Part shown: in pieces, positions 47,285-60,859 of the stretch
How the letters are laid out: every line of letters begins with the position of its first letter
Position numbering within the stretch: the first letter of the stretch is position 1
From: Trichobilharzia szidati
Taxonomy: Eukaryota > Platyhelminthes > Trematoda > Strigeidida > Schistosomatidae
Length of the DNA stretch: 64,000 nucleotides
Reading direction: 5' to 3'
Assembly (NCBI GenBank): GCA_944472155.2
Contig: OX235277.1
Coordinates: 15,820,804-15,884,803 of the forward strand
Program-made: the position numbers and the translations under genes
The notes under the pieces: model-generated
Told to the model about the DNA's origin: nothing
Seen by the model: only the letters and a program-made list of their open reading frames with translations
Database searches by the model: none

Positions 47285-48410
47285 TTCTGTGTAGATTTGC
47301 GGAGACAGCTGTACGATGTTCTCAGGAAGAATGAATAAGTTGACAGCAACATGAAAGATAAGCAGTCTAAACTGGTCACCGACTCAGTTCCAAAGAAAAC
47401 CTTGTTCATGAACTTGGAATTCAAAGGTGATCAAGCCTCAGATATGCTCAAAATCGTCTCTCTAAATCAGTCAGTAAGACGTTCTATGGAGCAAAATTAC
47501 ATATGACGCTCACTAGTCACAAGTTGTTCTCTAACCCTGTAAAAGATAAGCTTCTCCCTCTGACCGCCTCCATGTACATCTATCAGTTCACTTGCTCTTG
47601 TGGAGCAAGGTACATTGGCCGTAGTCATACGATGCTTTCCACACGGATTCGGGAACTTATTCCAGCATGGTTTTACAAGGGAGAAAGGAAGTGTGTGAGA
47701 AGCTCTATTTTGGAACACCTGATCGACTTCTGTTACTCTGTCAACCCTGACCATGATTTTAAGCTCATATATGGAATCCACGCTAACTTCCCGCGTTATC
47801 TTCGCTACAGACTTCTAAAGACAGCTGAGGCCCTGGCAATTCATGACTTTTAGCCAGACCTTTGTGTACGAAAGAAGTGTGTACAATCCCTACTTCTGCC
47901 TTGGCCGTAGAGGGATAGGCACTCATTTATTTTGTTTATTCAGTTATTCTATGTACTTTTCCCTTATTACTGCGATTATTATTAATATTCTCACTCTGAA
48001 TCTTTTCCACTTGACCCATTTGACATTTTAAACCCCAGATTATTAATTTTTATATTTTTATTTTTACAATAATGAATGCTATCTTATCAAATATCACACC
48101 ATGTTATGTAACATTTTATATTCGTCTACTAATCTTATAATTATGTACCCCTTTCCAATATTCTATACACCTTATGTATTATTCTATATGTGACATTAAT
48201 AGCTGTGCCACTTGACATTAAACTATGATTATAATCACAAATATTGTAATTGCATTTCATTCTATTATTATTTCATGTATTCACACATTTGACCTAATTC
48301 CCTCACCGGATATAATTTTTATATAAAAAAATCCCATATATATATACGATTGTACAGCTTGATAATAAATTCGTTGGAAGGAGTCTCTTCGCTGAATATT
48401 GTGTTCTTAA
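47285..48410 (+). mobile_element. Penelope-like element F, 3' half with GIY-YIG domain
   Basis: The open part 47,503-47,853 (116 codons) encodes the GIY-YIG endonuclease region: IYQFTCSCGARYIGRSHTML, then RELIPAW, SSILEHLID, FKLIYGI and LLKTAEALAIHDF. Upstream, in another frame at about 47,395-47,500, the linker reads FKGDQASDMLK and LNQSVRR. After the TAG at 47,851 the family's end block PDLCVRKKCVQSLLLPWP continues in frame, so the TAG is a recent nonsense change. The 3' flank ends near 48,410 in a block also present at 59,015-59,085. The RT half is missing. Confidence 0.85.
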
Positions 48411-49840
48411 AGAATAAGTTCCCTGTTGTATGATTATTGTATTAGCTTAGTGATTTATGCTTAACATAAGCCTTTGGACAATAATGACGGGTGGTGTGTT
48501 TTATGTGCATAAATCTCATGTATTAACACAACTCGTTCTCATCATATCATTCATGAAATAATCCTTAGTATTCTCGAGTTGAATCATTATCTCAAAGCAC
48601 ACCCAAAGTGAAATCGTCAAGTGAAAAAATTCCCAAATATCTATGGAATGATATGATCAACGTCATCATTGTCATCATCACAGATTAAGTAGTTGTCGAG
48701 CTGAACGTTACTTTTTTTCGAAAGTATACAAATGAAATTTCTATTCAAGGAATAATAATGGTGAGCTTGCAGGGTATGTCGGAAAAATATTACGGAATAA
48801 TAAATTACTTTGGATTCATTTGTGTATGATGAGTCATGGTTACATAGAATTAGGAGAATCAATTCCGTCAAACGACCTAGAAGTGACGAGTAGATTTACA
48901 CTCCTTCTCATCACCTCTATATGAAGTCTTTGCAAGATTCTGTCAATCTTGTTTGAATTTTTACATTCGTGTTCCCAAAGTCGAATGTGTTTCATTCTGA
49001 AAATAGTTTGGTTGTTCCGATCCTTCCTCCTTTAATTCGTCGAGTACCCTGGTTTATGGATATTCAGGATTGTATTTTCTCTATGGCATAATCTGTGTGA
49101 TTGTTAACATCCATTCATCACCTATACATGCCTTGACACTAACTTAATTTTTCATGTGAAAATTGTTTCTCTCAATTTCATGTCAAGGAGGGCCAAGCAA
49201 ATTTCTGTAGGTTTTCGACTCACCCAACAGGTTTATATACTTATTTTTCCACTACCATCATCCCCGAAGTTATATTCACTAAACCAGTTTCACACCAAGC
49301 ACGAAGTCCATGCAATAAGTTTGGGATTTTTCTGCCTTCGTCGCTTAACCTACTTCAATTATCAGGTCAGATTTTATCAAGTTTCCACCGTAACTTTACT
49401 GTAAAGACTAATTTGACAACACTAGTGAAATGACTGCCTACTTTTTCCACATCAGATTCTGTCAATAATACACTGTTTGTAGTTTATATTGATAAAAATG
49501 GACTGTTTTTTTGAGCTTGTAGAATTCTTAGTATTTTTGACAATTGAGTCACTGAAACCACTTTGGACTCTCATAATGGCATTGGCATCGCTATGATCAG
49601 TGGTGAAATTTAAACCACTTTCCGGAACTTCTTTATCATTATAGGATATTTGTTTTTCGGTGGTAAGACGTAAGCGTGGTTGGTTATTTTATGCTCTGAG
49701 AAGCAACATGCTACTCATGCGACAACCGAAATAAAATACCTCAGTATGAACTCAAGAAAATAAGCCAATATTTATGAAAACTTCATAACTGATACTTGGC
49801 CGTTGGTGTTCCATATACCAGATATAACTAACCAGACATA
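48411..49840. other. No gene recognised
   Basis: AT-rich; the open frame at 49,156-49,404 shows no motif. Confidence 0.4.
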
Positions 49841-50090
49841 TTGTGGTGGTGTGATACCGACAGTGTGTTTCAAAGGAATGTTATTCTCCTGTATTCCTAC
49901 AGTTCAATACTTCATCAACAAGCGAATAGGATATATCTATTTGAACATTATGTTTGTTGCTAGAGTAAGAATATCTTTCCCACAGTTCAGTAATACGTTA
50001 GCAAAAGCAAACTTTGCATATTTGAACATTCTATTTCATATCGTTTAATGCAACCCAATATCACATTCTGAGTGATTGGTTATATAATAT
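49841..50090 (+). repeat. Dispersed repeat R2, uninterrupted copy
   Basis: Matches the arm copies on both sides of their SINE insertion, so it defines the unbroken repeat. Confidence 0.65.
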
Positions 50091-50502
50091 AAACTACGTA
50101 TATATAAACGGCGATTTGACTGATGAAAAACATACCTTGGTTTCCGTGTCTTGCCTTCAATTGTTACATTATCAGTAAATTACTTAAAACATCAACATAG
50201 GGACATGAAATTACATTTTGCAAGAATCAGGTAAACTAAATACATTTTTCAGCTGACAAATGAAGAGTACGCTACACTGCATGAAGTATCCTCAATAAGA
50301 AGCAATAAACTACACCATATACTCCAGCATCTTATGTTCAAATAGAGCATTAAGACTAGGAATCGACCAGGAAAGATAATCAAGATCAAGCTGAAATAAT
50401 GGTTGTCGATGTTATTATTATGATAAGCAGGTCAGAAATGAAGGAAAGTGGTCGCGAAATTAGTTTTAACACACCAATTTACATCTGTGATGTAACGGAT
50501 TG

Positions 50503-50503
<1 letters not shown>

Positions 50504-50540
<37 letters not shown>
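50504..50540. repeat. (TA)n microsatellite
   Basis: A run of about 14 TA units followed by a short interrupted AT stretch. Confidence 0.9.
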
Positions 50541-50541
<1 letters not shown>

Positions 50542-53300
50542 CATTATGCTGTCAGCGTGACAAAGCGTCTGCAACTTTATTGTCGCCACCCTTCACTTGG
50601 TGAATGTCTGAGGTAAATTTGTTTTTATTATTATCATATTTGCTATTTGTTTATCAAACATACAACACAGTGAAAAAGTATTATTTACCGGATAAAAGGT
50701 TTTTTATGCAATATGTCTAATAAATAAGCCAATATGAAATTAAAAACGTGAAAGTTCTACACACTGGGTTTCGTTTACTGATGCAGTATATAGTAGAGTC
50801 GTAGAAGTAAGATCACATTTCCACATAACAATTCGTTTCCCTTGCAGTGTCTGCTTAAGGTTTATCTGATACTCATGGTGATTTTTCATAAGGTTGGAAG
50901 GTGAATTTCAAAACAGCAATTCATTTGTCATCACTGTTGTCAGTTATCAGCAAATCTTAGGGGTTTATCCACACACCATGAAAATATTGTATCCGCCAGA
51001 TCTACCTATTCCATTCAAAAATGCTACAAGGTATTATGGACAGTGTGAAATTTCGTCCGAAGTGGACTCTATTATGGTAACCCGAGGTAGGACTACTTCT
51101 TTATTTTCAGGACATTCTTTCTGCATACAATACATCCATTCGTGAATAACGTAAAGACCTTAATAAACTTGAACTTCTTGGAAGGGCTTATCATTTTCTT
51201 CTGGTCCACCGGGTGATTGATTGTTATTTTGGTTTGAGATAATTACGCAAAATAGGCTTTAATGAATGTTCAATCCAAAACCTCAACATGCAGTGACTTT
51301 TATTACACTGGGATTTATTGAGTGTATATACATCATGTTAAGCTACAAGTATCACCTAATCGTCTCCACTTGAAGTTAACAGGACTAAGTTATCTTCAAG
51401 ATATTCGTGAATAGTCAAAAATTAAGAGGTTGAAAAACTATTGAATTACATTCTTTTAACTTGTACGACAAACAAAAATAATTTCGTGACAACTTGAAAT
51501 TAGACAAGTATCAAGGTGCTTGTACAAGTAAAACTGACAAGATTTAGTGTAAGAGATTACGATGATTATGGAAATACGATGTTAGATCATTAGTCGAAGC
51601 AATTCCAAGTGACAAAGAATATAGAAGAGACAAAACGTATATATATAGACAGAAACAATTTGGAAAAGAAAGATTTTGAGTGAAAGAGTAGTGAACATAT
51701 TCACAGCAAAATAAGGGCCTATCCTTCGCTCGTACTGAGTGACCATTTTGTTTTTCTGCACACATCCGCTTCTTGATTTTGAATCATAAAGAATCATAAA
51801 TATTTCAATGTCATACAGTGTTCTAATAAGCGTAACGGCTTACATGGTGTTATTATCGTATCGTTCTTCCTCTCACTACTTCTGAATTATGTAGGTTAAT
51901 GTATTTTAATAGTGAACACCTTTTGATGAGATTCTTTGAGTACATTCTGACTAATGTATAGTGTATGTTTTGTTGCGGATTGGTGTCACATATTTCCGTA
52001 ATTGTTTTGTAACATCAGCTGTTTTCATGTGAATGCCTCAACTCCATTTAACTATTTCTACAGAGTCACACTTATTTGAGGACATTAATCAGAATAAAAA
52101 ACTCTTCAATGCATGTTTTACCTCTCATTAGTTTGCTCATCAAATATGCACACATATATGTACATGCATTAGTGTATGCAGTATTTTTGAAAAGTGGCTC
52201 TATTTTGCTTGAAGACTGATCAGTGAACATGAGGGAGGATCACAAGTTTTGACTGTTTCTCAATGTCTGTTTCTATTTTGTCTAACCGTACTGACAGCTA
52301 TTTCGATCTATCAGCTAGTTCTGCACGTCTAGGCGAGATCACCTCTTTTCAGTGAAGAGGTAATGACAAGATCTACAACTCAGATGCATCATTTGCATTT
52401 TTTAACTACATTGTAAGTTATATCCTGTGTGTGATGACGTCTTATGCAACAAAGCTTTCCAAATCGAGATACTTGAACTCGTATTTTACTGGTTGGGAGA
52501 CATAGACACGTATGCATGGTGCATACTTCTAAACATGCATGGGAACAGTAATATTGGAGAACTTTATTATTTGTATTTACCAGTGTAACTGCCTGAATCA
52601 CTGACCAGGAGTTTCCAATTTGGTGATGTACCAACGCCAAGACCTTACATGATGAACGCAGAAAATGTTTTGAGGCATGCCAAATTATATAACTTCTTTT
52701 CAAGTTTGTGGAAGAGGAATGATGATCCGATGAATAATATAGTACTGTGGATTTCCTAGAGAAAACTTCGATCTGAGGATTAAACTAAAAAGCTTACTGA
52801 GGTGCTGTGGAAAAGTGAAAATTCCATAAGCACTTCCCGTTTTTATAGATGGAATCTAGTGAACCTCATTCATCTCACTATTATTAAGGGCATCCGTGGT
52901 TTATTTTTGCTCATTATAACCTTTTGAAGAAAATACCGAAAATCACATCTTTCCATATTTTATGTGGTTGACAACTGCCAAATTTGATGATAGAATACGT
53001 ATTCATGCATTGGTTCAACGTTGAGCAACGTTTTATCGAAGCAGAAATATTCCTCTTGGCATTCATTCCTTTATATAATTAGTGTCTATCATTTAACTGC
53101 GAAAATACAAGTACTTTATTTAGGCTGACTTCGAGTATGGTGCAGCAACAGTTACGAGAACAGGTGCATGACACTGCAAGTGAACGAGTCATGTTTGTTA
53201 AACCTTTACTTGCAAATTCCTCTTCAACCCTCTGAACAGTGTACAGCATTCAAATTTACATGATACATCACAACTGGGCTTACTAAAACTGTACGTCGAT
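50541..53300. other. No gene recognised
   Basis: AT-rich sequence. Open frames of up to about 100 codons (for example 52,389-52,703, - strand) show no motif and are probably chance. Confidence 0.4.
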
Positions 53301-53307
53301 CTACAGT

Positions 53308-53500
53308 GTGTCGGTGGCACAGTGGTTAGGACTCTCGCCGACCATGCACATGGTCCGGGGTTCGATCCCCTGCCGGCGCACACCCGATATCTATGGTATG
53401 CCTGAATTTGGGCAACCGATATCCATGCTGAAAATTCCATACTTGTACTGAAAATACGGTGTGGAATCAAGCTGTAAATCAAATAAAAAAAATAAAAATA
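53308..53500 (+). mobile_element. tRNA-headed SINE (type C): same head, different body
   Basis: 53,308-53,380 is a 73-base tRNA-like head with a 7-bp acceptor stem including G-U pairs, A box TGGCACAGTGG and an intact B box GGTTCGATCCC. It is very close to the head of SINE type A. The body after 53,381 (cacccgatatctatggtatg onward) is unrelated to type A and ends in an (AAATA)n-like tail at about 53,480-53,505. With an intact B box this copy could still be transcribed by Pol III. Confidence 0.8.
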
Positions 53501-53504
53501 AAAA

Positions 53505-56500
53505 TTTCGTCATTATACAATTGACTACTTACAATAACAGAAGTAGTGCAGGAATTATCTGAAATTTGACTCCACGAAACAGCTTTTAAGTTATGCCTAC
53601 ATTATCATTCATGAAGTTATCTACACGAATCGATTAATTCTGCCAGGGTGATCGATTCCAGTCAATAATGGAGATAAGTTCAACTCAGTCGAGGATGAGT
53701 GCAATGACTTTAGTAAGTCAGCTGCAGAAATTGAGATCTTATTCACCATGGTATCCAAAGGTTTCATAATCACCTGATATGCTATCATAATAATGTGTTG
53801 ACAATCTTAAAATTATTTTGTCGATGCATTTTACTACCACTGAATTGCTACTAGTTTTTGAATATCTGTAGATCAGCATACTGTGTGTAATTGATGGAAT
53901 ACTCACGATAATCATGATGATGATCAGGTAATGGACAGAAGCTACGCAATTCTAATAGAACATATTTATATTAAGAAGAATGTAGGGAAGGTGAATACAA
54001 ATCACCCGAACATATCGCATCATTCATTTACTGTAATCATTGAAGAAATACATGAAGTTTGAAACAGTTAAATATTGACTCTTACACTATGTGGTTTGCA
54101 AGGATGTGGATCAATTTCAAAGTAGATTTCCTCACAAACCAACATGATTCAGATATCATGGAAGCCCTGCGGTGTTCAGGTGTCAACGTGAGGTGAAAAA
54201 CATATTAAGAAATCGGTGTGGTTGGCATTATTTCACAAGTTGAAGAAGTAAGAATCAATGGGTCAGTGAGTTTTTGGTCTAGGGGCTGAGTTGTCAACTA
54301 GCTTTGTGAGAATGTTCACAAAATGCTAATTAGGTATTCCTGTTTTGCTACAGAAATTCCAAACTTATAAATGTAGGACACAATGATATCAGTGGTTAAT
54401 TCTTTAAAAAGTAGAAAGATATGCATCTGATTGTCGTGAGAAAATTGTAGTGAGCTGTTATCATTCTTGCCTCTTCACACTTCTTTAGACCAGTTTACTG
54501 CTATGAGGCTTTCAGAGTTTTGCAGTGTTCTATCACGTAGGACACTCCTCAAACGATGCCTGATGTCGTCAGATTCTTCGTAGTTTTCAAGTTGATTGTG
54601 AATGTTGCTTGCGCTATGTGTTGATATGTGTTTACATTTTCTCCTCCTAATAATCATTTTCCAGTAAGCTGAGTCTCCACTTTCTTGACATTGAAATGAA
54701 TTTTGAATAATTCACAGCGTATACATGTGGTGAAGTTCACGTCACCATGACCATGTACTTGTGATTATACATGGCTGCTTAAATCATCAAATCTCTAGAT
54801 TCGCACACACCTGTTAGTTCTCCATTATCGCTCATTTCACGGCTTCACCACGAATGATACTTTCTATTCCCGTATTTTCTTGTTTCATTCTTACATTTAT
54901 AACGACCGTTCAAAGTATGATGTTGCCTTCAATCTGAGGTCTTGCACACTACTGTATGCATTCATTTGGCCGTACACGCACTTCTTTTCACCACCACATT
55001 TTCTGTAGGTGCATTCAGCAGTGTAGTCGTAACTGCCTTTCTTTCTGATACAATCGTGCTGTCATCACCTCCAAAAACATCATAGCAATAACTTCGTTGA
55101 TTTGATCATCGTTATTATCCAAGTGATCTGAATGTTTACTACCCAGATAACAATTTGAAGATTTCACCTACATTCCATCTACTGTCACTTATTTCTGAAA
55201 AATTCTGTACCACACTATGTAACTTCTTCTGCAGTCAAGGCATCCTTGTAGGTCTCAAACATGATGTGTATGTTCCATGTTCCTATGCTCAACTTTTTTC
55301 ATCAAAAAATTGGCATCGACTAAGAATGTTCCCAGTGTCATTCACCTACTGATGTCATCCATCCTGGAGTCTTCCTTACACCGTTGTAAGAGAAATTTAT
55401 TTCTCTTATCATCTGAAATTTCAGCAGTTATCAGCTTTCATATTAGCTATGTTCCCAAATCCATTTAAGTAAATTTCTGTCATTTACTTATTATTTCAGT
55501 GGTCTTAGACGTAGAATTGTGTTTGTATTCATCGCGAAAAATAAATTATCATATCATTTTATGTACAAATATATGCAAAAGAGTTTTACACTTCTTTTCA
55601 AGTGACTGTATTTTAGTTGTCATGTTAAGTGATGTGACAGCTCCGAGTCCAAGGTTTCCTGCCGATTGTCTCCAACCATCTAATAGCTCCGAAGATAGAT
55701 GTATATTTGCATGTAAACGAGTCATCTGTGTTGAATCCATACATAGAGATTCATCATCGAGTGCATCAATGAACCGCTGTATGAGAACCCATGATATGGA
55801 GTAATGTTAGACTCGCTTGAGTTCGATGTTTACTTATTATCTTGAAATTAGGTATATTTATTCATAATAGATTTAACTACTTACGGTAATTAAAGTAGTA
55901 CATAATCGACTCTGCTTTCTTATTTATTGTTTAAACCGTAATCATCAATTACTGAGGTTCGCTAAGATGAATACTTTAACTTAGTGAGGTAAATCACATT
56001 GACTCGCCTGAAGTGTACCTTTTCAGCTGCAGACATTTTGATCGTACATTATCATGCATTAATAGCATACCTTTTGTCGTCCAATGAAGTTATTTGAATA
56101 TAATCATTGATTTTTAAACGTTATCTGACTTGTTTATAGCTGCTGTTATAATAATGTTATTCTGTGAAAAACTGTTTTATCGATGATTATCCTGCATAAT
56201 ATTCGCATACTCAACGAAAAGAGCAAAATATTTCCAGAACATAATTCTATGCTTAGAGATGTGAAGTGGCTGGATGAAAATAATTCGAATATTTCAGCTA
56301 TTTCACCTCTGAAATCACTATTGAAATGTGCAAGTATTCAGGTGGGTGAATACTGAATTTTTTTGTGAAGACGTTGCGTATCCTAGAATTTTAGGATAAG
56401 CTTTTTCCTGAATACTTCGGTTAAAGCGATAAGTAACATTTACGCGCACAGCAGAAACACTTTGCTTTATTCTGTGGAAGATTACCAGTTCAATGGAAAA

Positions 56501-59010
56501 GTGTTCTTTACTTTATTCATGAAATTCCATAATTCATGATTGTGATCGAACGAATTAGGAACAATTATTGTTGAAGTTTAAAAACAAGAGTGTTGATATT
56601 ATTTCTTGATCCCAGCTTGTGAATATGCTAAATGTCACGTAAAAATGTGATGCAATGATGGAATGCTGAACATAAGTTTCAACATCACTGACTTCGTTGT
56701 AATTCGAGGGGATGGAAGGCGAGCAAACTAACAAACCAGTCCATGTTTGCGTTCTACGTGAAAAGAAACCAGAGGGTAACTTTGTACACTTATTTCAAAT
56801 TGTCATACAGTAAAAAAGTTCCCATTTATTTTATAACGGATTAACAAATAAGAGTTGAGGATTTCTTGCACAATTTTTCAAAGTCTATATTTCCTGGTTT
56901 TAGGACAGTGAATTAGAGTGTTTTAATTTGGAATTTCTCAGAAAACACCAGTCAGTTATTTCATTTTCTGTTAATCAGATTCCAATATTGTCACAAAAGA
57001 ACATTTATTTGATATGCCCGGTTTCTCTCGTGAATAAAATCTTGTGCTTTTCTATCAGGCTGCTCAAATTTCAACTCTACAGCATTCAGTTGTTTATTCA
57101 GTTTGGCTTAGTTTTTCCTGTAGTAGGATGAGTTTTCAGTTGAATCATATGCCCGTATATATTAATGCAGTCGGTTTCCTTTGAAATGTACTTATCATAC
57201 GCTTTAATGCATTTGTATCCATGACAAAGGGTAATGAATGTGACTAGTAACCTGGAACATAAATCATTTTAAAATATTTGGATGTTTCACGCAAATGAAA
57301 GGCATTTCACTCCTAAATATACTTGCAATCTGTTAAATTTGTAAATGTTGTGCTTGCATAATGTCCACTACTCGTTCAATACTCATTCAGATATTTTCTG
57401 TAGAATAAAAATGTACTTTGATTTACTGCTCTTGAGTATGAGACGTCAGTGAGAATTCTTTTATAGTAAATCAAGTATAATTGAAAGGAATTCCATTTAA
57501 TGGAGCTGTATCTACATGGATTATTCATACAATCGAAATGAATCTGATACTACTTTTTTCGTCGTTAGTAGTTTCCACAGAAATAAATATTCGCCAACAG
57601 ATTCATCAGATTATTCTTCAGCATGATGTGGCATCCTTGGATTGGCAGCAAAATATTCATGGAATAGGAAGTAACTGAGTGTTGAATGAAAGCTTAATTC
57701 AACTCGTGATTTGATCTGGAAGTCTTTAATCAACTAGCCAACAGCCCTACCAACGTAAATATGCGAACCCGGTTGTCTTTGTCAATAGTGTAACGATAAC
57801 TGTTTAAATACTATGTGCATACTATTCAGCGAACAGATTATTTTCAAAGGATTTATTATCGAGATGTACAATCCTGTATATCCATATATGACTGTATACA
57901 TATGTATGGTTTTAAAATTCATTTACTATTTGGAAATTTAAACGAAAGTGAGTAAATATAAAACGATATAATGAAATACAATCAAAAATATCCATGATTA
58001 TAATCATAGCTGAATTTAAGGTGGTTGAGCAAAAACAGGTTCATATATAAAATAGTTCAAGAGATGTGTAGATGTTGAAAGGGGTTATAAATTATAAGAT
58101 TACTAGACAAATAAGAAACGTAACTTAACACAATAAGAAATTTGATGGCAAAGAATTCAACGTTGGAAAGAATCTTCCGACAATCGTTCCATTGAAAAAT
58201 GGACTGAGTGAAATATTACTGGGAATAGTTCATTGAGAATAATAATATTAACAATAATAACAATCATAACCATAGTGATGAGGGAAAGGTTAACAGACTA
58301 ACACCATACTTAGATGTGCACTTCCTACAGCCACAGTGCAATAACAGATTGAACATACATCTTTCATAAAAATCTATCTGGCTGAAATTCAAGCAAGGCT
58401 ACGACCTCTACTGTCTGTGGAATTTGAAAAAACTCTGAAAACGCATCAGGCTGGGATGAATTGCATAGATAATAAAAAATGCATGATCAGGCGTGGTAGA
58501 AATACATAATTCAATAATATGTTCACAGATAGAGCATTGCACACCCTGCCTTCCTCACTTATAATTCATTGCTGGAATTTGTTCTTGTATCAGAGTGGAA
58601 ATCAGACTTTGGTTATGGCTAGTTCACTCCTGCATCATAGGAGCGCATGAACTAAAAGATGCTCATGGAAGTGGCCAGATAATGCTTATATTTTTCAGAG
58701 ATGGAGGACAACTGTGAAGGTAATTTGTTGTTGTCAACTCGTTGTCTCTACTACGTGCATCATACAGTAGGCTATAAAACAGACGTTTTCTATGAGAGGT
58801 GGATTAGTAAATAACAAGGTAACATCTAGTGACGACATGATTTTGCCGAGCATATGAGCGCTCAATAAATTTGAACATATAATTGTAGGTAGACTGCTAC
58901 CAGTTTTTATGCCAGCCGCTGAGCAATGGGTTTTATGATATCATTGTTAGAACAATCACAACTTCATTTAAATTTCATCATAGGAAAGAATTTCTTCGAA
59001 CCATAAATAC
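53505..59010. other. No gene recognised; one SINE type B relic at about 55,640-55,690
   Basis: The relic reads ccaaggtttcctgccgattg then tctccaaccatctaata, matching the SINE at 3,245-3,295 in the opposite orientation. No other element or frame is convincing in these 5.5 kb. Confidence 0.45.
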
Positions 59011-59014
59011 ATAT

Positions 59015-59085
59015 ATATATATACGATTTCAGAGTTTGATGATAAATTCGTTGGAAGGTGTCAGTTCCCTGAACATTGTGTTCTC
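59015..59085 (+). repeat. Short relic of a PLE F 3' end
   Basis: Matches 48,340-48,410: atatatatacgat, then gataaattcgttggaagg, then gaacattgtgttct. The rest of the element is absent. Confidence 0.6.
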
Positions 59086-59334
59086 AGCAATATTCTCAAT
59101 CAACCCACAGAGGAATGTAAATGATAGTTTCAAAAAGTCAGCAACCTGCTCTTCTCCTTCTTATTCAAGCGAGGACTCAAACGACAGAACACAAGTGGGA
59201 AGCTAGTGTGTTGGCAAGGACTGACTGTTGAGCATAATTCATTCACATAACAGCAGAAAATAAAATTATGTTAATTTCAGCAAGGTGATGACATGAGCGG
59301 AAACTGCATTTAATAACGGATCGTATCGAAGTTT

Positions 59335-59830
59335 CAAAACAGCTGTTGAGATACTTTGAAATAAATTTACAAACGTTATTTATCTTTTCTAATCACTGGT
59401 TCTGATTTATGGATAGTAAAACGTATCCAGCACTTAGTTATTTTCACTGGGTTATATCAGCGAGGTTCACACTGAAGTGACTGGTACAAGGGACTTGATA
59501 ATACAGTCATCAAAATGTTTGACACTCAATTTTTATGGCGCTAATAAATTCACATATTGAAATCCGAAATCATTTTAGTATTATTGGTTTGTAAATTAGC
59601 ATCATGGGACCTCGTGACTTACTTAGACATCGATTTATTTACATGATCAGTTGTTGGTGGAAAGTGAGAAGTAAGCAAAATGTAAATACAAGTTTTGAAA
59701 GTAAAAATGGAGTCATCATGTAAAATTTCTCCATTTTGTACTTCGAAGGTAAATATTACAGAAAAGTGATCAGTTTTCTTGAGCTTGAATCTTGATTCAG
59801 AAACCGTAGTATATAACAATCACAATAAAT
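59335..59830 (-). repeat. Dispersed repeat R1, copy 3
   Basis: Reverse complement of 17,820-18,303, with the conserved open piece on the - strand at 59,619-59,819 (EILHDDSIFTFKT, HFPPTTDH). Its + strand start matches 1-250. Confidence 0.75.
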
Positions 59831-60859
59831 TGAAGTAACCTGCTTGTGCTTTATGAATCACATACTGGTAGTTTACAGTTTGCAATAAACAAATTTTGAA
59901 AAACTTTGTATATTGCGGTAATCGGTTCAGTTTTGTCAGTTTTCTTATCACGAATCATGCAAGTATCCTAAATATATCGAAAAAAATATTCGAGTTTTCT
60001 CTGGCAATGATTTGATGAGGTAATCTTCGACACAACATTAGGCACGTTTTGTGAATTATGTTAATGCTATGAAATTAAGTAAATCAGTCGCCATGGCTAC
60101 GCAAAACAATGATATGAATATAGGTCTAGTGGTAGACTTTCATATTCCATTTTGACATTGCCAACATTTACCTTAACACGAGTAAGCAAAACATCTTCAT
60201 TGATATCCAAAACATTTATCGATAATACAAAGACTTACATGTTACTTGGTTATCTTCTGTTTTAATTACGCTGATTGACATTAGTCCAATAAACAAAAGT
60301 TAAGATACATACTGCGTTTGCACGCCAAACAGTTCTCTCAAGTGACTTTCAGTAACATAAATAAGAAAGGAGAAGTCTTCACAACTTTTCTTGCTCAAGT
60401 GATTTGAAGATTGGGATCTAAGTATGCGAAATTAACTAATTTCACAGGAAGAGATAAATTTCAACAGACAGACGCAATAGAAATAAGGTAGAATTCATCT
60501 CAATCTGAAGAGAGCTGATATGGAGTCTGCTGAACCCAATATCCAGGATAGGAGCAGATATTGGCTCAGAGTATTATTTAGTGTAACAAGTGTTCAAGGT
60601 TAACGTGAATTTTTGAAAGCATTAGGAGTGGACCAAAACTTAAATTGAACACTCAGAAAGTGATGGACAAATCGCTTTGAATGTGAAGTTCATCAAATTA
60701 TAAATAGTCATTTTAAGACGTAAGAAGACGCTCGGTTGTTGTGCATTGACACTTAGGGTTTAAAATAAAAGAAGAGGTGTTGAAACGTGGGAAAAAATAC
60801 TAAGATGCGCTACACAGTGGACTTCAATGGACTTCTCAATGAAAACAGAAGTGTGTAAA
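59831..60859. other. No gene recognised
   Basis: No repeat or coding structure is recognised. Confidence 0.4.

Noticed and set aside
53308..53380. A functional tRNA gene
   Set aside because: Acceptor stem and boxes are good, but the anticodon arm is a palindromic insert that cannot form a normal 7-base loop, and a SINE body with A-rich tail follows.
60239..60256. An 18-base - strand segment with acceptor and GTAAGT donor upstream of the reversed R1 copy, possibly a second MEG
   Set aside because: No signal-peptide exon or terminal exon is found on the - strand nearby, and the acceptor lacks a pyrimidine tract.
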